Positions 21,492 to 31,400 of a stretch of DNA of 64,000 nt are shown here, one piece after another. The stretch lies in NCBI RefSeq assembly GCF_014651055.1, contig NZ_BMWD01000008.1, forward strand, positions 62,001-126,000. Reading direction: 5' to 3'. The DNA comes from Streptomyces fructofermentans. Its GTDB lineage: Bacteria > Actinomycetota > Actinomycetes > Streptomycetales > Streptomycetaceae. The first letter of the stretch is position 1, and each line of letters begins with the position of its first letter. Below the pieces are notes generated by a model that saw nothing but the letters and a program-made list of their open reading frames with translations, was not told the origin of the DNA and did not search any database. The translations under genes were made by a program, and so were the position numbers.

Positions 21492-23012
21492 TCAGTCCTC
21501 GTCGTCGGACCGGAACGTCTCGCGCAGCTTGAACTTCTGTAGTTTGCCGGTCGCCGTGCGCGGCAGCGACTCCACGAAGTCGACCCGCTTGGGTGTCTTG
21601 AAGCCCGCGAGCCGCGTCCGGCAGTGTGCGATCAACTCCTCGGCGGTGACCCCCGATCCGTCCGCGACCACCAGGGCCGTCACCAGCTCCCCCCACTTGG
21701 CGTCCGGAATCCCGATGACCGCGACCTCGCGCACCGCCGGGTGCGAGGTGATCACGTCCTCCACCTCGATCGAGGAGACGTTCTCGCCGCCCGAGATGAT
21801 GACGTCCTTCTTGCGGTCGGAGATGACCAGGTACCCCTCGTCGTCCAGATAGCCGCCGTCCCCGGTGTGGAACCATCCGCCCGCCTGCGCCTTCGCCGTC
21901 TCCTGAGGCTGGTCCCAGTAGCCGTCCAGGTTGTGGTTCGACGCGGTGAGCACCTCGCCGTCCGCGTCCACGTCCACCCGTACGCCGAGCGCGGGCACCC
22001 CGGCCCGGCCGAGCCGCCGGGCGCGCTCGGTGGGCTCAAGACCGTCCCACTCGGCGCGGTCGCGGTTCACCGTGACCAGCGGCGAGGTCTCGGTGAGCCC
22101 GTAGATCTGGATGAACTCCCAGCCCAGTTCGCCCATCACCCGTTCGATCGTGCGGGTCGGCGGCGGGGCGCCCGCGCAGACGATGCGGACCCGGTCGCGG
22201 CCGGGGATCTCCCCGTCCCAGTCGGCCGCCGCGTCCAGGACGGCGTTCAGGACGGCGGGCGCCGCGCACATCAGCGTCACGCCGTGCCGCTCGACACGGC
22301 GCAGGATCTCGGCGCCGTCGACCTGGCGGAGCACGATGTGCCGGCCGCCGACACCGGTGACGCCGAAGGGCATGCCCCAGCCGTTGGCGTGGAACATCGG
22401 CAGCGTGTGCAGATAGACGTCACGGTCGCTGATCGTGGTGTGCAGACCGAACACGGCCGCGTTCAGCCAGAGATTGCGGTGGGTGAGCTGGACTCCCTTG
22501 GGGCGGGCGGTCGTTCCGGACGTGTAGTTGATGCTGGCCGTCGCCGACTCGTCCGGCGCGGACCACTCGCGCGGCGGGGTGCCGGGCAGGAACAGCTGCT
22601 CGTCGTCGCCGAGGACGAACCGGTGCTTCACGTCCAGCGTGTCCAGGACCCCGGCGCAGGACGGGTCCGCGTAGACCACCGAGGCACCCGAGTGCCGGAC
22701 GATGTAGTCGATCTCCGGCGGAGTGAGCCGGAAATTCACCGGGACCAGCACGCGTCCCCAGCCGGAGACGCCGAAGAACGAGGTCAGCAGACGTGCCGAG
22801 TTCTGCGAGACCACGGCGACCCGTCCGCCCACCGGGACGTCGAGCCGGTCGAGCGCGGCGGCCTGGGCCCGGGCCAGCCCGGCCAGCTGCCCATAGGTGA
22901 GTTCACCGAGGCTCGGCCCCGGCTGCTGCGGCTCGTCGACGACGGCTACGCGGTCGGGATAGACGTGGGCCGCGCGGTCGAGGAAGTCACGGACGGTCAG
23001 CGGGTAGTACAC
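21492..23012 (-). CDS. AMP-dependent acyl-CoA synthetase
   Basis: Activates a carboxylic acid as acyl-AMP and then acyl-CoA. The 506 residues show the ANL-superfamily motifs: phosphate loop YTSGTTARPKGV (163-174), YGLTETSP, WFHTGDGGY, hinge DRKKDVIISGGENVS, and the catalytic lysine in TATGKLQKFKLR near the C-terminus. The substrate is probably a medium- to long-chain fatty acid by overall resemblance, not certain. The start is the ATG ending at 23012 (MYYPLTVRDF). Divergent from the NTF2-like gene across a 148-base gap with a conspicuous palindrome. Confidence 0.93.
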   Translation of the reverse strand: MYYPLTVRDFLDRAAHVYPDRVAVVDEPQQPGPSLGELTYGQLAGLARAQAAALDRLDVPVGGRVAVVSQNSARLLTSFFGVSGWGRVLVPVNFRLTPPEIDYIVRHSGASVVYADPSCAGVLDTLDVKHRFVLGDDEQLFLPGTPPREWSAPDESATASINYTSGTTARPKGVQLTHRNLWLNAAVFGLHTTISDRDVYLHTLPMFHANGWGMPFGVTGVGGRHIVLRQVDGAEILRRVERHGVTLMCAAPAVLNAVLDAAADWDGEIPGRDRVRIVCAGAPPPTRTIERVMGELGWEFIQIYGLTETSPLVTVNRDRAEWDGLEPTERARRLGRAGVPALGVRVDVDADGEVLTASNHNLDGYWDQPQETAKAQAGGWFHTGDGGYLDDEGYLVISDRKKDVIISGGENVSSIEVEDVITSHPAVREVAVIGIPDAKWGELVTALVVADGSGVTAEELIAHCRTRLAGFKTPKRVDFVESLPRTATGKLQKFKLRETFRSDDED

Positions 23013-23130
23013 GACAGCACCTCCGGTCGGTGGTTCCTACCTACTTACCCCGGCGACCCCGCCTGCCCCGGCCTCGCCACCCGTCCAGGCGTTGCGGATG
23101 TCGGGGCGCCCGAGTACTGTCCGACGCACC

Positions 23131-23148
23131 TATTCAACATATTGAATA
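23131..23148. promoter_or_regulatory. AT-rich 18-bp operator palindrome
   Basis: TATTCAACATATTGAATA: 7-bp perfect arms around CATA, very AT-rich against the background, 12 bases before the NTF2-like start and between divergent genes. Almost certainly a repressor site, and near a promoter by position. The regulator is not in the immediate neighbourhood. Confidence 0.65.
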
Positions 23149-23160
23149 TGAGGTGGGAAG

Positions 23161-23556
23161 ATGCACCCCTTCCGCAAGGCGGTCGAGGACGGCGATCACG
23201 CGGCCGTCGTGGACCTGCTCGCCGAGGACGTCGTGTTCACCAGTCCGGTGGTCTTCAAGCCCTACGCCGGGAAGCCGATCACCGCCGCGATCCTGGGCGC
23301 CGTGCTGCACGTGTTCGAGGACTTCACGTACGTGCGGGAGATCACGGACGCCGGCGGTCGCGACCTGGCGCTCGTCTTCGAGGCGCGGGTGGGGGACCGC
23401 GCCGTCCAGGGCTGCGACTTCCTGCACTTCGACGAGGACGGCCTCATCGACGACTTCACGGTGATGGTGCGTCCGCTGTCCGGCGCCCAGGCGCTCCAGG
23501 CGGCGATGGCGGCCCGGTTCGCGAGCATCGAGCAGGAGGCGTCGGGCGCGTCCTGA
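23161..23556 (+). CDS. NTF2/SnoaL-like protein
   Basis: A 131-residue cone-shaped alpha+beta barrel protein of the NTF2-like superfamily. It starts MHPFRKAVEDGDHAAVVDLLAEDVVFTSP, the usual helix plus strand with an acidic pocket residue, and has FDEDGLIDDFTVMVRP near the end. Members range from ketosteroid isomerase-like enzymes to ligand binders; no substrate can be told. The start follows AGGTGGGAAG. It lies just downstream of a strong palindrome and divergent from the acyl-CoA ligase, so both may respond to one lipid-related signal (inference). Confidence 0.8.
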   Translation: MHPFRKAVEDGDHAAVVDLLAEDVVFTSPVVFKPYAGKPITAAILGAVLHVFEDFTYVREITDAGGRDLALVFEARVGDRAVQGCDFLHFDEDGLIDDFTVMVRPLSGAQALQAAMAARFASIEQEASGAS

Positions 23557-23605
23557 TCACCGGGGGTTAGCCTGATCCCCCATCGCGACCAGGAGACGTA
23601 CGCCC

Positions 23606-24166
23606 ATGAGCGCCCCCCACGCAGAACCGGCGGACGGACCCGGCGGGCCCGACGGGCCCGTCCGGCCGCACCCGGTCCGGCAGGGGCAGGCGCCGGTCGT
23701 CGCCGTGGTGGCGTTGGGCGGCGCGCTCGGCGCGGCGGCCCGGTACGGGGCCGCGCTGCTGTGGCCCACGCCCCCGGGCGGTTTCCCCTGGACCACGTTC
23801 TGGGTCAACGTCGGCGGGTGCTTCGCCATCGGCGTCCTGATGGTCCTGGTCACCGAGGTGCGCACGGCCCACCGGCTGGTCCGGCCCTTCCTCGGCACCG
23901 GCGTGCTCGGCGGCTTCACCACCTTCTCGACCTACGCGCTCGACATCCGCGACCTCGCCGACGGGGGCCACCCCGGCACCGCCCTCGCCACGCTCGCCGC
24001 CACCCTGGTCGCCGCGCTCGTGGCGGTCGTGCTCGGCACGGCGGCGACACGCCGGCTCGCGGCTCCCGGCCGCGCCGCCGAGGAGGACCGGGGTGGCGGC
24101 GCGAGCCCCCCGGGCCCGTCCGGCGGCCCCCCTGGGCGGGGCGGCGCGGAAGGAGGGCCGCGGTGA
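23606..24166 (+). CDS. crcB: CrcB-family fluoride exporter subunit 1
   Basis: Fluc-type fluoride channel or exporter in the membrane. The 186 residues have a Pro/Gly-rich N-terminal tail, four helices and the family patterns [19 protein letters not shown] and [13 protein letters not shown] long Pro/Gly-rich C-terminal tail (about 150-186) is unusual for the roughly 125-residue family. Ends by a four-base overlap (GTGA) with a second crcB, so the two probably form a heterodimeric Fluc. No fluoride riboswitch fits in the 49-base gap upstream. Confidence 0.92.
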   Translation: MSAPHAEPADGPGGPDGPVRPHPVRQGQAPVVAVVALGGALGAAARYGAALLWPTPPGGFPWTTFWVNVGGCFAIGVLMVLVTEVRTAHRLVRPFLGTGVLGGFTTFSTYALDIRDLADGGHPGTALATLAATLVAALVAVVLGTAATRRLAAPGRAAEEDRGGGASPPGPSGGPPGRGGAEGGPR

Positions 24167-24537
24167 ACTGGGTGTGGGTACTCGTCGGCGGCGCGATCGG
24201 CGCGGCCCTGCGCCATCTCACCGACCGCGCGGTGCAGTCCCGGCACACGACGGACTTCCCCTGGGGCACCTTCACGGTGAACGTCTCCGGCTCGCTGATC
24301 CTCGGCACCCTCGCCGGAGCGACGGCCGCCGGCGCCGCCTCCCCGGAGCTGAGACTGCTGCTCGGCACCGGCCTGTGCGGCGCCCTCACCACGTACTCCA
24401 CCTTCTCGTACGAGACGATGCGGCTGGTCGAGCGCGGCCACCTGCTGCACGCCGCGGCCAACGCGCTGGCCTGCGTGTTCGCCGGCGTGGGCGCCGTCTA
24501 CGTGGGGGTGGCCGTGGCCGAGGCGCTCTGGAGGTAG
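24163..24537 (+). CDS. crcB: CrcB-family fluoride exporter subunit 2
   Basis: Second Fluc subunit of 124 residues, standard length. It contains [29 protein letters not shown] and [12 protein letters not shown], the central segment lining the fluoride pore. The GTG at 24163 overlaps the stop of the first crcB, and AAGGAGGG sits upstream at good spacing. Two adjacent genes are usual in actinobacteria and other bacteria with antiparallel heterodimeric Fluc channels. Confidence 0.93.
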   Translation: MNWVWVLVGGAIGAALRHLTDRAVQSRHTTDFPWGTFTVNVSGSLILGTLAGATAAGAASPELRLLLGTGLCGALTTYSTFSYETMRLVERGHLLHAAANALACVFAGVGAVYVGVAVAEALWR

Positions 24538-24774
24538 CGGCGGCGGAGCATGGCGGTCCGCCCGGCCGGGACCCGTACCCGGGCCGGCGGGCACGTCGGC
24601 GGCGCCCGGCCGGGACCGGACTTTTGCGGCTGGGGCTGTTGGGATCCGGTGTGATCGGGTAAGTCCTCGTACACAACGGGTGCCGGCGGACGCCGAGTTG
24701 ACGGTCGTACGTCACTGCCGGACCGGTGCAGCGGGTGCGGGGCACACGCGTGACGTTCGGGGGAGCGAATCACT

Positions 24775-25800
24775 GTGGGGCCGGAACAGGGACAAGTGCG
24801 GGTGCTGTCCGAGGACGGAGTCCTGTACGGAGCCGGGGTGCTGGTGGCGCCGCCCGGCACGGGTCTGCACGTCCTGACCTGCGCCCATGTCGTCGCCGCC
24901 GCCCTGGCGCGCTCCGGGACCGGCGCCTCCGGTGGGCGGGCCCCGCAGGGCCAACTCCTCGTCGACCTGCCGGGGCGCTCCTGGTCCGCCGCCGTGCGCA
25001 CGGTTCCCGGCGTGTGGTCGCCGCCGCCTCCCCTGGACCTCCTCCTACCCGGCACGGCGCCGGCGGACTGCGCGGACCTCGCCGTGCTGGCCGCCCTTGA
25101 GGGCCGGCCCGCCCCGCCGTCCGGCGCGGGCGCGCTTCCGGTCGCCGAGTGCGGGCCGCCCGACGGACGGCGTGTCGCCGTGATCGGCTACCCGCGCGGC
25201 GCGCCCGCGGGGCTCATCGCCACCGCCCGCCTCACGGGACGCGGCGGCTCCTGCCCCGACTGGGTCCAGCTCGACGGGGTCCGCGCGACCGGAGCCGTCG
25301 TCGAACGCGGCTTCAGCGGAGCGGCCGTCTGGGACCCCGCGGCCCGCCGGGTCATCGGCCTGGTCACCGCGGCTTCCAAGGACCGTACGGCGAGGATCGC
25401 CTGGATGCTGCCCATGGAGGCCGCGGCACGCGTCTGGCCGCCGCTGTCCGGTGCCCTGCGGACGCCTGCCGCGCGGGCGGTCTGTTCGCCGCCGTCGCTC
25501 GAGGGGACCTACGCGCTGGCGGAGGCGCTGCTCGACGTGCCGCAGATCGCGCACGACAGCGGGCGGCTCCTCCGGGCCCAACTTCCGCCCGCCGTACGGC
25601 GCAACGTTCCCGACCATCCCTGGCCCCGGCAGCAGCTCCAGGCGCTCGTGCAGGCGTGCGCGGACCAGCCAGGCGGCTGCGCCGCGCTGCGGGTCGCGGT
25701 GGGCGCGATCGGCGGTGGCTCGGCACCGGCCGAGGAGGCGCTGAGGGTGCTGGCCGGCATCTGCTGCGGAGCCGACGCGGCAGCGGGAGGGGCCCGATGA
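24775..25800 (+). CDS. Trypsin-like serine protease with C-terminal effector-associated domain (VMAP operon)
   Basis: A 341-residue cytoplasmic protease (no signal peptide) that starts at the GTG at 24775 after GGGGGAG. The trypsin-fold domain spans about 1-220, with a probable triad H38 in TCAHVV, D101 in CADLAVL and S181 in GFSGAAVWD. The C-terminal 100 residues, starting LAEALLDVPQIAHDSGRLL, form a helical bundle like effector-associated domain 2 (EAD), a homotypic adaptor known from VMAP and related conflict systems. First gene of a four-gene operon linked by four-base overlaps. It probably serves as the effector that becomes active when the NTPase and VMAP machinery senses a threat (inference). 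Confidence 0.88.
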   Translation: MGPEQGQVRVLSEDGVLYGAGVLVAPPGTGLHVLTCAHVVAAALARSGTGASGGRAPQGQLLVDLPGRSWSAAVRTVPGVWSPPPPLDLLLPGTAPADCADLAVLAALEGRPAPPSGAGALPVAECGPPDGRRVAVIGYPRGAPAGLIATARLTGRGGSCPDWVQLDGVRATGAVVERGFSGAAVWDPAARRVIGLVTAASKDRTARIAWMLPMEAAARVWPPLSGALRTPAARAVCSPPSLEGTYALAEALLDVPQIAHDSGRLLRAQLPPAVRRNVPDHPWPRQQLQALVQACADQPGGCAALRVAVGAIGGGSAPAEEALRVLAGICCGADAAAGGAR

Positions 25801-27305
25801 CGGACGCCAGGGCCCTCATGGGTGATGTGCGGGGCGGACCGGTCGGCCGCGAACTGCCGAGGTACCTCGTCGACGAGGTCGAGAACGCCGGCCGCCTCAC
25901 CGACCTCGCCGCCGTCCAGGACATCGTCCGCCGACTGGGCCAGCGGGCCAGGGCGGCCGCCGACAGCACGGCACCGACCTCCAGGCGGGCGCTGCTCGTC
26001 CAGCTCATGGAGGAGCTGTGCGCCCGTCCGGCCGGACTCGCGCCGCTCGTACGCCATTTGGAGGTGCGCGAGGGCAACACCCCAGGCATCCAGCGGTTGA
26101 AGGCGGCGGTCGCGGCGTGGCAGGTCGACCTCTTCGCCGCCGAGGAGTGGGACGAGGTCTTCGAACTGCTCGACGGCGTACAGGTGCCCGATCTCCGGCG
26201 CTGGTACTCGGACTTCCTGCACGGCCGCAGCCGGCCTGCCGCGCCCGCCCACTGCACGGAGCCCTGGGTCGTCTTCCTGCACGCCGCGTCCCTGAACGCC
26301 CGTCCCGGCGAGTCGCTGCCCTGCTTCCAACTCCTGCGCCAGCTCGCCCTGGTGGCCGACGGCGACCAGCACTTCGGCCTGGTGGACTGGGCGGACACGC
26401 ACGATCCGTACCGGCCCGAGGCGCGCGACGACGGTGCCGGGGCAGAGAAGTCGGCGGCGCCGCGGCGAACCGATGTGTGGAGCCCGCCCAGTTACCTCGT
26501 CATCCGGCTGCGCCCGCTGCTCGACGCGGACCACGACCGAGGGGCCCTGCTCTCGCACTGGTGGCGCGCGCACCCCGGTGACCAGCAGCGCGGCGCCGAC
26601 CGGCGGATCGACCTGCGTCACGCGGAGGGCGCGGTACGGGAGTTGATCCACCGGGCCGAGAGCGAGTGGGCCTACCTCAGGACGGACCTGGCCCTTGAAT
26701 TTGTGCTTCCCAGCCTGTTGCTTGATCTCCACGTGGAACGATGGCGCAAGACTTCTTTCCAAGGAGTGGGTGGGGTGCTGGGGGAGGATCACCACGTTGT
26801 CGTACGCAGCTCGGACCGTCACGACCGCCGGGACCTGCACGGCCGTTGGGGCAGCCGGTGGAGGGCGTTCACGGAGGGCCGGGCCGGCCGGGTCCACTGG
26901 TTCCCCGAGGACGGCCGGTCCCATCTGCTCTCCGAGCCACCGCCCGCGGTGGTCGTGCTCAGCGGTGCTCCCGGGGGCTCACGACGCGAAGGCGGGGCGC
27001 ACGAAGGTTCGGACGAGCTGGGAGAGGCGCTGCGTGCCGGGGTGCCCGTCGTGCTGTGGGACCGCAGAGGGCACTCCGACCCGGCTTTCCGCACCGCGTT
27101 GCGCGCACTGCTGGACCTTCACGATCCCCGCGGACTACCTGGTGTCGTCAAAGCGTTGCGCATAGCGTCCAGTGACCGCGATTCTGAAACGGAAACTGTT
27201 GTCGGCCGCCATGTCGCTCTGCTGTGGGACGATCCGGACCGGTTGCCCGTCGCGCCCGCGGGCACTGCCTCCGTCGCCTCGACGGCCGTGGAGGAGGGTC
27301 TGTGA
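25797..27305 (+). CDS. VMAP (vWA-MoxR-associated protein) with VMAP-C domain
   Basis: A 502-residue protein with an N-terminal helical adaptor region (about 1-115; RALLVQLMEELCARPAGLAPL resembles the EAD of the protease upstream) and a C-terminal VMAP-C domain. The hallmark LALEFVLPSLLLDLHVERW falls at about 297-315, and AGVPVVLWDRRG lies near the end. In VMAP ternary systems this protein links vWA and MoxR proteins to effectors. The start ATG overlaps the protease stop (ATGA), and its stop overlaps the MoxR start (GTGA). The codon use is less biased than in neighbouring housekeeping genes (CTT, TTT, GAT codons at 26690-26730), a hint of horizontal origin. Confidence 0.88.
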   Translation: MTDARALMGDVRGGPVGRELPRYLVDEVENAGRLTDLAAVQDIVRRLGQRARAAADSTAPTSRRALLVQLMEELCARPAGLAPLVRHLEVREGNTPGIQRLKAAVAAWQVDLFAAEEWDEVFELLDGVQVPDLRRWYSDFLHGRSRPAAPAHCTEPWVVFLHAASLNARPGESLPCFQLLRQLALVADGDQHFGLVDWADTHDPYRPEARDDGAGAEKSAAPRRTDVWSPPSYLVIRLRPLLDADHDRGALLSHWWRAHPGDQQRGADRRIDLRHAEGAVRELIHRAESEWAYLRTDLALEFVLPSLLLDLHVERWRKTSFQGVGGVLGEDHHVVVRSSDRHDRRDLHGRWGSRWRAFTEGRAGRVHWFPEDGRSHLLSEPPPAVVVLSGAPGGSRREGGAHEGSDELGEALRAGVPVVLWDRRGHSDPAFRTALRALLDLHDPRGLPGVVKALRIASSDRDSETETVVGRHVALLWDDPDRLPVAPAGTASVASTAVEEGL

Positions 27306-28438
27306 CGCTTCCTGACGACGCCCCCGTACGGCAACCCCCGGAACTCCCGGCCGCCTCCGACGGCGCACGGCCCCGATGGTGGATCTACCGGGGCACCGGC
27401 GAACCCCTGCGCGACACCACCCTGGGCGAGCTCCTTCCGCCGCCCCCGCCCTGGCGGGCGTTCCACGGCGGACCACTGGTCGGCGCGCCCCCGCACGACG
27501 CGGCGGAGACCGACCGCAGGCTCGGCACGTACCGCCCCGCGGGCTACACCTCGGAGTTCGCCCGGAGCGAGGCGGACATGGTGAACGCGTCGCTCCTGCT
27601 GCGCCGGCCTCTCCTGGTGAGCGGACGTCCCGGAACGGGCAAGTCCAGTCTCGCCTACCGGATCAGCCGGGAGTTACGGCTCGGCCGTGTCCTGCGCTGG
27701 CACATCACCAGCCGGACGACGCTGCAGCGCGGCCTCTACGAGTACGACGCGATAGGCAGGGTGCAGGACACGGCGGCCCTGCGCGCGGCAGCCGGTGACT
27801 CCACCCCCGGCGACGACGCTCCCGCGGGCCCGCCGGGCGTCGGCGACTACATACAACTGGGGCCGCTCGGAACGGCCCTGCTCCCGCACGGCGAACCGCG
27901 CGTGCTTCTGATCGACGAGTTGGACAAGAGCGACCTCGATCTGGCCAACGACCTGCTCAGCGTCTTCGAGGAAGGGTCGTACACGATCCCGGAGTTGAGG
28001 CGAGCCAGGCGCAGGCACCCCCTCGTCCGAGTGATGACGGACGACCCCGACGGCGAGGCGGAGATCTCCGGGGGAGTCGTGAGCTGCCGGGCCTTCCCCG
28101 TCATTGTGATGACCTCCAACAGCGAGCGCGAGTTCCCGCCCGCCTTCCTGCGCAGGTGCCTGCTCCTGAACATGCCGGACCCCGGTGAGGACGACCTCGC
28201 GGGCATGCTGACCGCCCACTTCGGGGAGGACGTGGACGAGGAGTTCCTCGGTCCCCTGATCACCCGGTTCCTGGAGCGCAGCCGCGGGCAGGGCGGCCTC
28301 GCGATCGACCAGCTCCTCAACTCCGTGCACCTGGCGACGTCGCATCGGGGCCAGGGGGAGGACGGGGAGTTGCAGCGGCTGGTCGAGGCGGCCTGGCACC
28401 GGCTCGACGGAACCGTGCCCGGTGTGAGGCAGGGATGA
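27302..28438 (+). CDS. MoxR-type AAA+ ATPase (VMAP operon)
   Basis: A 378-residue AAA+ ATPase. Walker A is GRPGTGKSS (108-116, K114), Walker B VLLIDELDKSD (D205, E206), and sensor-like MTSNSER follows, with a second-region arginine in PPAFLRRC. MoxR ATPases pair with vWA proteins to remodel or load metal and protein partners. The GTG start at 27302 overlaps the VMAP stop. An in-frame TTA codon at 27674-27676 (residue 125, shortly after Walker A) makes translation depend on the bldA tRNA. The next gene, carrying the vWA domain, overlaps by four bases. Confidence 0.9.
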   Translation: MTLPDDAPVRQPPELPAASDGARPRWWIYRGTGEPLRDTTLGELLPPPPPWRAFHGGPLVGAPPHDAAETDRRLGTYRPAGYTSEFARSEADMVNASLLLRRPLLVSGRPGTGKSSLAYRISRELRLGRVLRWHITSRTTLQRGLYEYDAIGRVQDTAALRAAAGDSTPGDDAPAGPPGVGDYIQLGPLGTALLPHGEPRVLLIDELDKSDLDLANDLLSVFEEGSYTIPELRRARRRHPLVRVMTDDPDGEAEISGGVVSCRAFPVIVMTSNSEREFPPAFLRRCLLLNMPDPGEDDLAGMLTAHFGEDVDEEFLGPLITRFLERSRGQGGLAIDQLLNSVHLATSHRGQGEDGELQRLVEAAWHRLDGTVPGVRQG

Positions 28439-31400
28439 CCGGCGGCCCCGACGGGGAGCCCCGACCCGGGCTGTCCCGCCTCGAGTTGATGGACGCCGTG
28501 TACCTCGCGGCGTGCCGGCACGCCGCGGCGCCGTACCGCGACTGGCGGCCGCCGGCGCCCCGGAGGCCGGCTGGTCCGCCGGCGCGCGGCGGACCGGGCG
28601 CACCCGACAGGCCGGCCGCCGGCCGCGAGGCGTCCGGGCCGCCGGGGGACGCGCCCGCGCCGGGCCGGGACCGCGCCCACGAGGACGGGACACGACCGGC
28701 GGCAGGGGTTGCCGGGACGCCCGAGGCCCCCGGCCAGACAGCCGCGGGACCGGAGCGGACACCGGGGCCGGACGGCCCGGCCTCCGGCGCGGAGTGGGCC
28801 ACCGGGGCCGACGGCCCCTGGGAGCCGTTCGAACCCGAACCCTTCAACGAAACGGACGCGGCGGGGGCGCGGCCGTCCCGGTCCGCACACCTGCCGGGTG
28901 GCGGACTCGCCCTCGGGCACGCGCTGCGGCCGATGCGGCTGCGCAGGCCGGCCGCGGACGCCCCGGTGCTCGACGAGGAGGCCACCGCCGAACGCGCCGC
29001 GGCCGAGGACCTGTGGCTGCCGGTCCACGGGCCTTCGGACGAACGCCGTCTCGGCCTGGTCCTGGTGGTCGACGCGAGCCCGTCGATGGAACTGTGGAGC
29101 GACACGGTCCGTGACGTACGGGGCCTGATGGAGAACACGGCGGCCTTCCGGAGCATCAGGACCGTGCGGCTCGACGTCGCCGCCGCCGGGACCGCGGTGC
29201 GCAGGCGCGGCGGACGCCCCGTGACTGGGGCCTACGGGCCCGACGACGTGGTCCTGGTGCTCACTGACGGGTTCGCCAAGGCCTGGCGCAACGGCGACGC
29301 GGCCGCGTTCCTCTGCGGTGTCGCCCGGAAGTCGCCGACCGCCGTGCTGAGCCTGATGCCCCAGGAGGTGTGGGAGTTCACCCTCCCCAGCGCGGTCCGG
29401 GCGCGACTGGCCGCCCCGCACCCGGCCCTGCCGAACGGGTCGCTCGGGTTGCTGCGAACGAGTGGTCCGGGGGAAGGGCTAGACACCCCCGACGGTACGG
29501 CCGCCCCGCGGTTGGCCGAAGCGGTGCCGGTGCCGCTCCTGGAGCTGGGTCCGGGGTCCCTGCACCGCTGGGCCCGGCTCGTGGCCGCGGCCGGCGGCAC
29601 CCATGAACTCGCCGTGCTGCTCACCGGCCCGCGCGGCGACCTCGCGGCACGGAACGCCCCGGGAGCCGTTCCCGGGCCGCCTCCCGGCCGGGCCCGCGAG
29701 GCGGTACGGCGCTTCACGGCAAAGGCGTCGCCGGCCGCCTTCACCCTGGCCCGCAGGCTGGCGGCCGCCCCTCTGAACCTGCCGGTGATGCGGTTGATCC
29801 AGCGTTCGATGCCCGGGGCGGAGGCGTGGAATCTCGCGGAGATCCTGCTGTTCGGCCTGGTGCGGCGCACGGACAGCCGAATCGACGCCGAGGACGCCCA
29901 GCAGGTGTCGTTCGACTTCGGCGCGGGCGTGCGGGAGGAACTGCTGGGGCTCGGCACCCGCGGGGAGACCATGGACGTGCTCCGCCAGGTCTCGGCGCAC
30001 CTCGGCCCCCGACTGGCCACGTCGATGGCGGGAGGCGATGCTCTTCTGCAGTGGCGCGTCGATGCGGTCGACCCCCCGGTCACCGATCGCACCAGGCCGT
30101 TCGTGCGCCCCCTGCACACCGCCCTCTGTGCCCTGTCCGGCCCCTATCTGACCCGTGCCACCCGGCTGAAAAGGCTGCTCCACGAGGCTGGAGAGCCGCC
30201 TTCACCAGTCAATGTGACACAGGGTTACTATTCTACTACGGTTGGCGACTCGCCACCGTCACCGCCGTCATCGCTCCCCGTGCCTCACCGGCAGGAGTCG
30301 CCCTCATTGCAGGAAGCCCCAGGAGGTTCCGTGTCCACCGCGTCGCAGTCCGTTCCATCCGTCGCGCGTACGGAACCGCCGCCGCGGTTGTGGGGCAGCG
30401 TCCCGCAGCGGAATCGTAATTTCACCGGTCGCGAGGACCTCCTCGAACAATTGAACAGGCGTTTGACCGACGGGGTGACGGCGGTTCTCCCGGAAGCCCT
30501 GCACGGGATGGGCGGCGTCGGTAAGTCGCAGATCGCCATCGAGCATGTATACAGGCGGAGCCGGGACTACCGCTTGATTTGGTGGATTCCATCCGAACAG
30601 ACCAACCTGATCGTGCAGTCCCTGATTGAACTCGGGGAACAGATGGGCCTGCGGGCCGGTGCCGACCGAAGCGCCGTACCCGCGGTCCTGGAAGCCTTAC
30701 GGGTCGGCGAACCCTACTCGAATTGGCTCCTGGTGTTCGACAACGCGGAGAACCCACAGGAAGTAAGGCAGTTCTTCCCCAACGACGGCCCGGGGCGAGT
30801 GCTGGTGACTTCTCGCAATTCCCAGTGGTCGAGCTTGGCCAATTCACTAGAGGTCGATGTGTTTGCACGTGAGGAGAGCGTCGCGCTCATCAAGCGACGC
30901 AGTCCGCAGATTCCCGAGGACGCCGCCAGCCGGCTGGCCGACTCGCTCGGCGACCTGCCGCTCGCCGTCGAGCAGGCCGCGGTGTGGCTCGCCGAGACGG
31001 GAATGCCGGTACACCAGTACCTCGATCTCTTCGAGACGAAGTACGCGGAACTGCTCCAGGTCGACCCGCCCGCGGACTACGACCTCCCGGTCGCCGCCGC
31101 CTGGAACGTCTCGCTGGACCGTCTGCGCGAGGACCATCCGGCGGCTCTGCAGTTGCTCCAGGTGTGCGCCTACTTCGCGCCCGAGCCGGTGGACTGGGAC
31201 TTCTTCTCGGCGGTGCGGGGCGTCGACGCCCCGCCGGCCCTGCGAGCGGCGCTCGACGATCCGATCAAACTGGCACGCGCCGTGCGGGAGATCGGCAGGT
31301 ACGCACTCGCGCGCATCGACCACCGCAAGTCGACCATCCAGGTCCACCGCCTCGTGCAGCGTGTACTCATCGAGCAGATGAACGGCATGGAGCGCGGCGA

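Noticed and set aside
23557..23605. Possible fluoride riboswitch before crcB
   Set aside because: Only 49 bases separate the genes and the conserved aptamer elements are not present.
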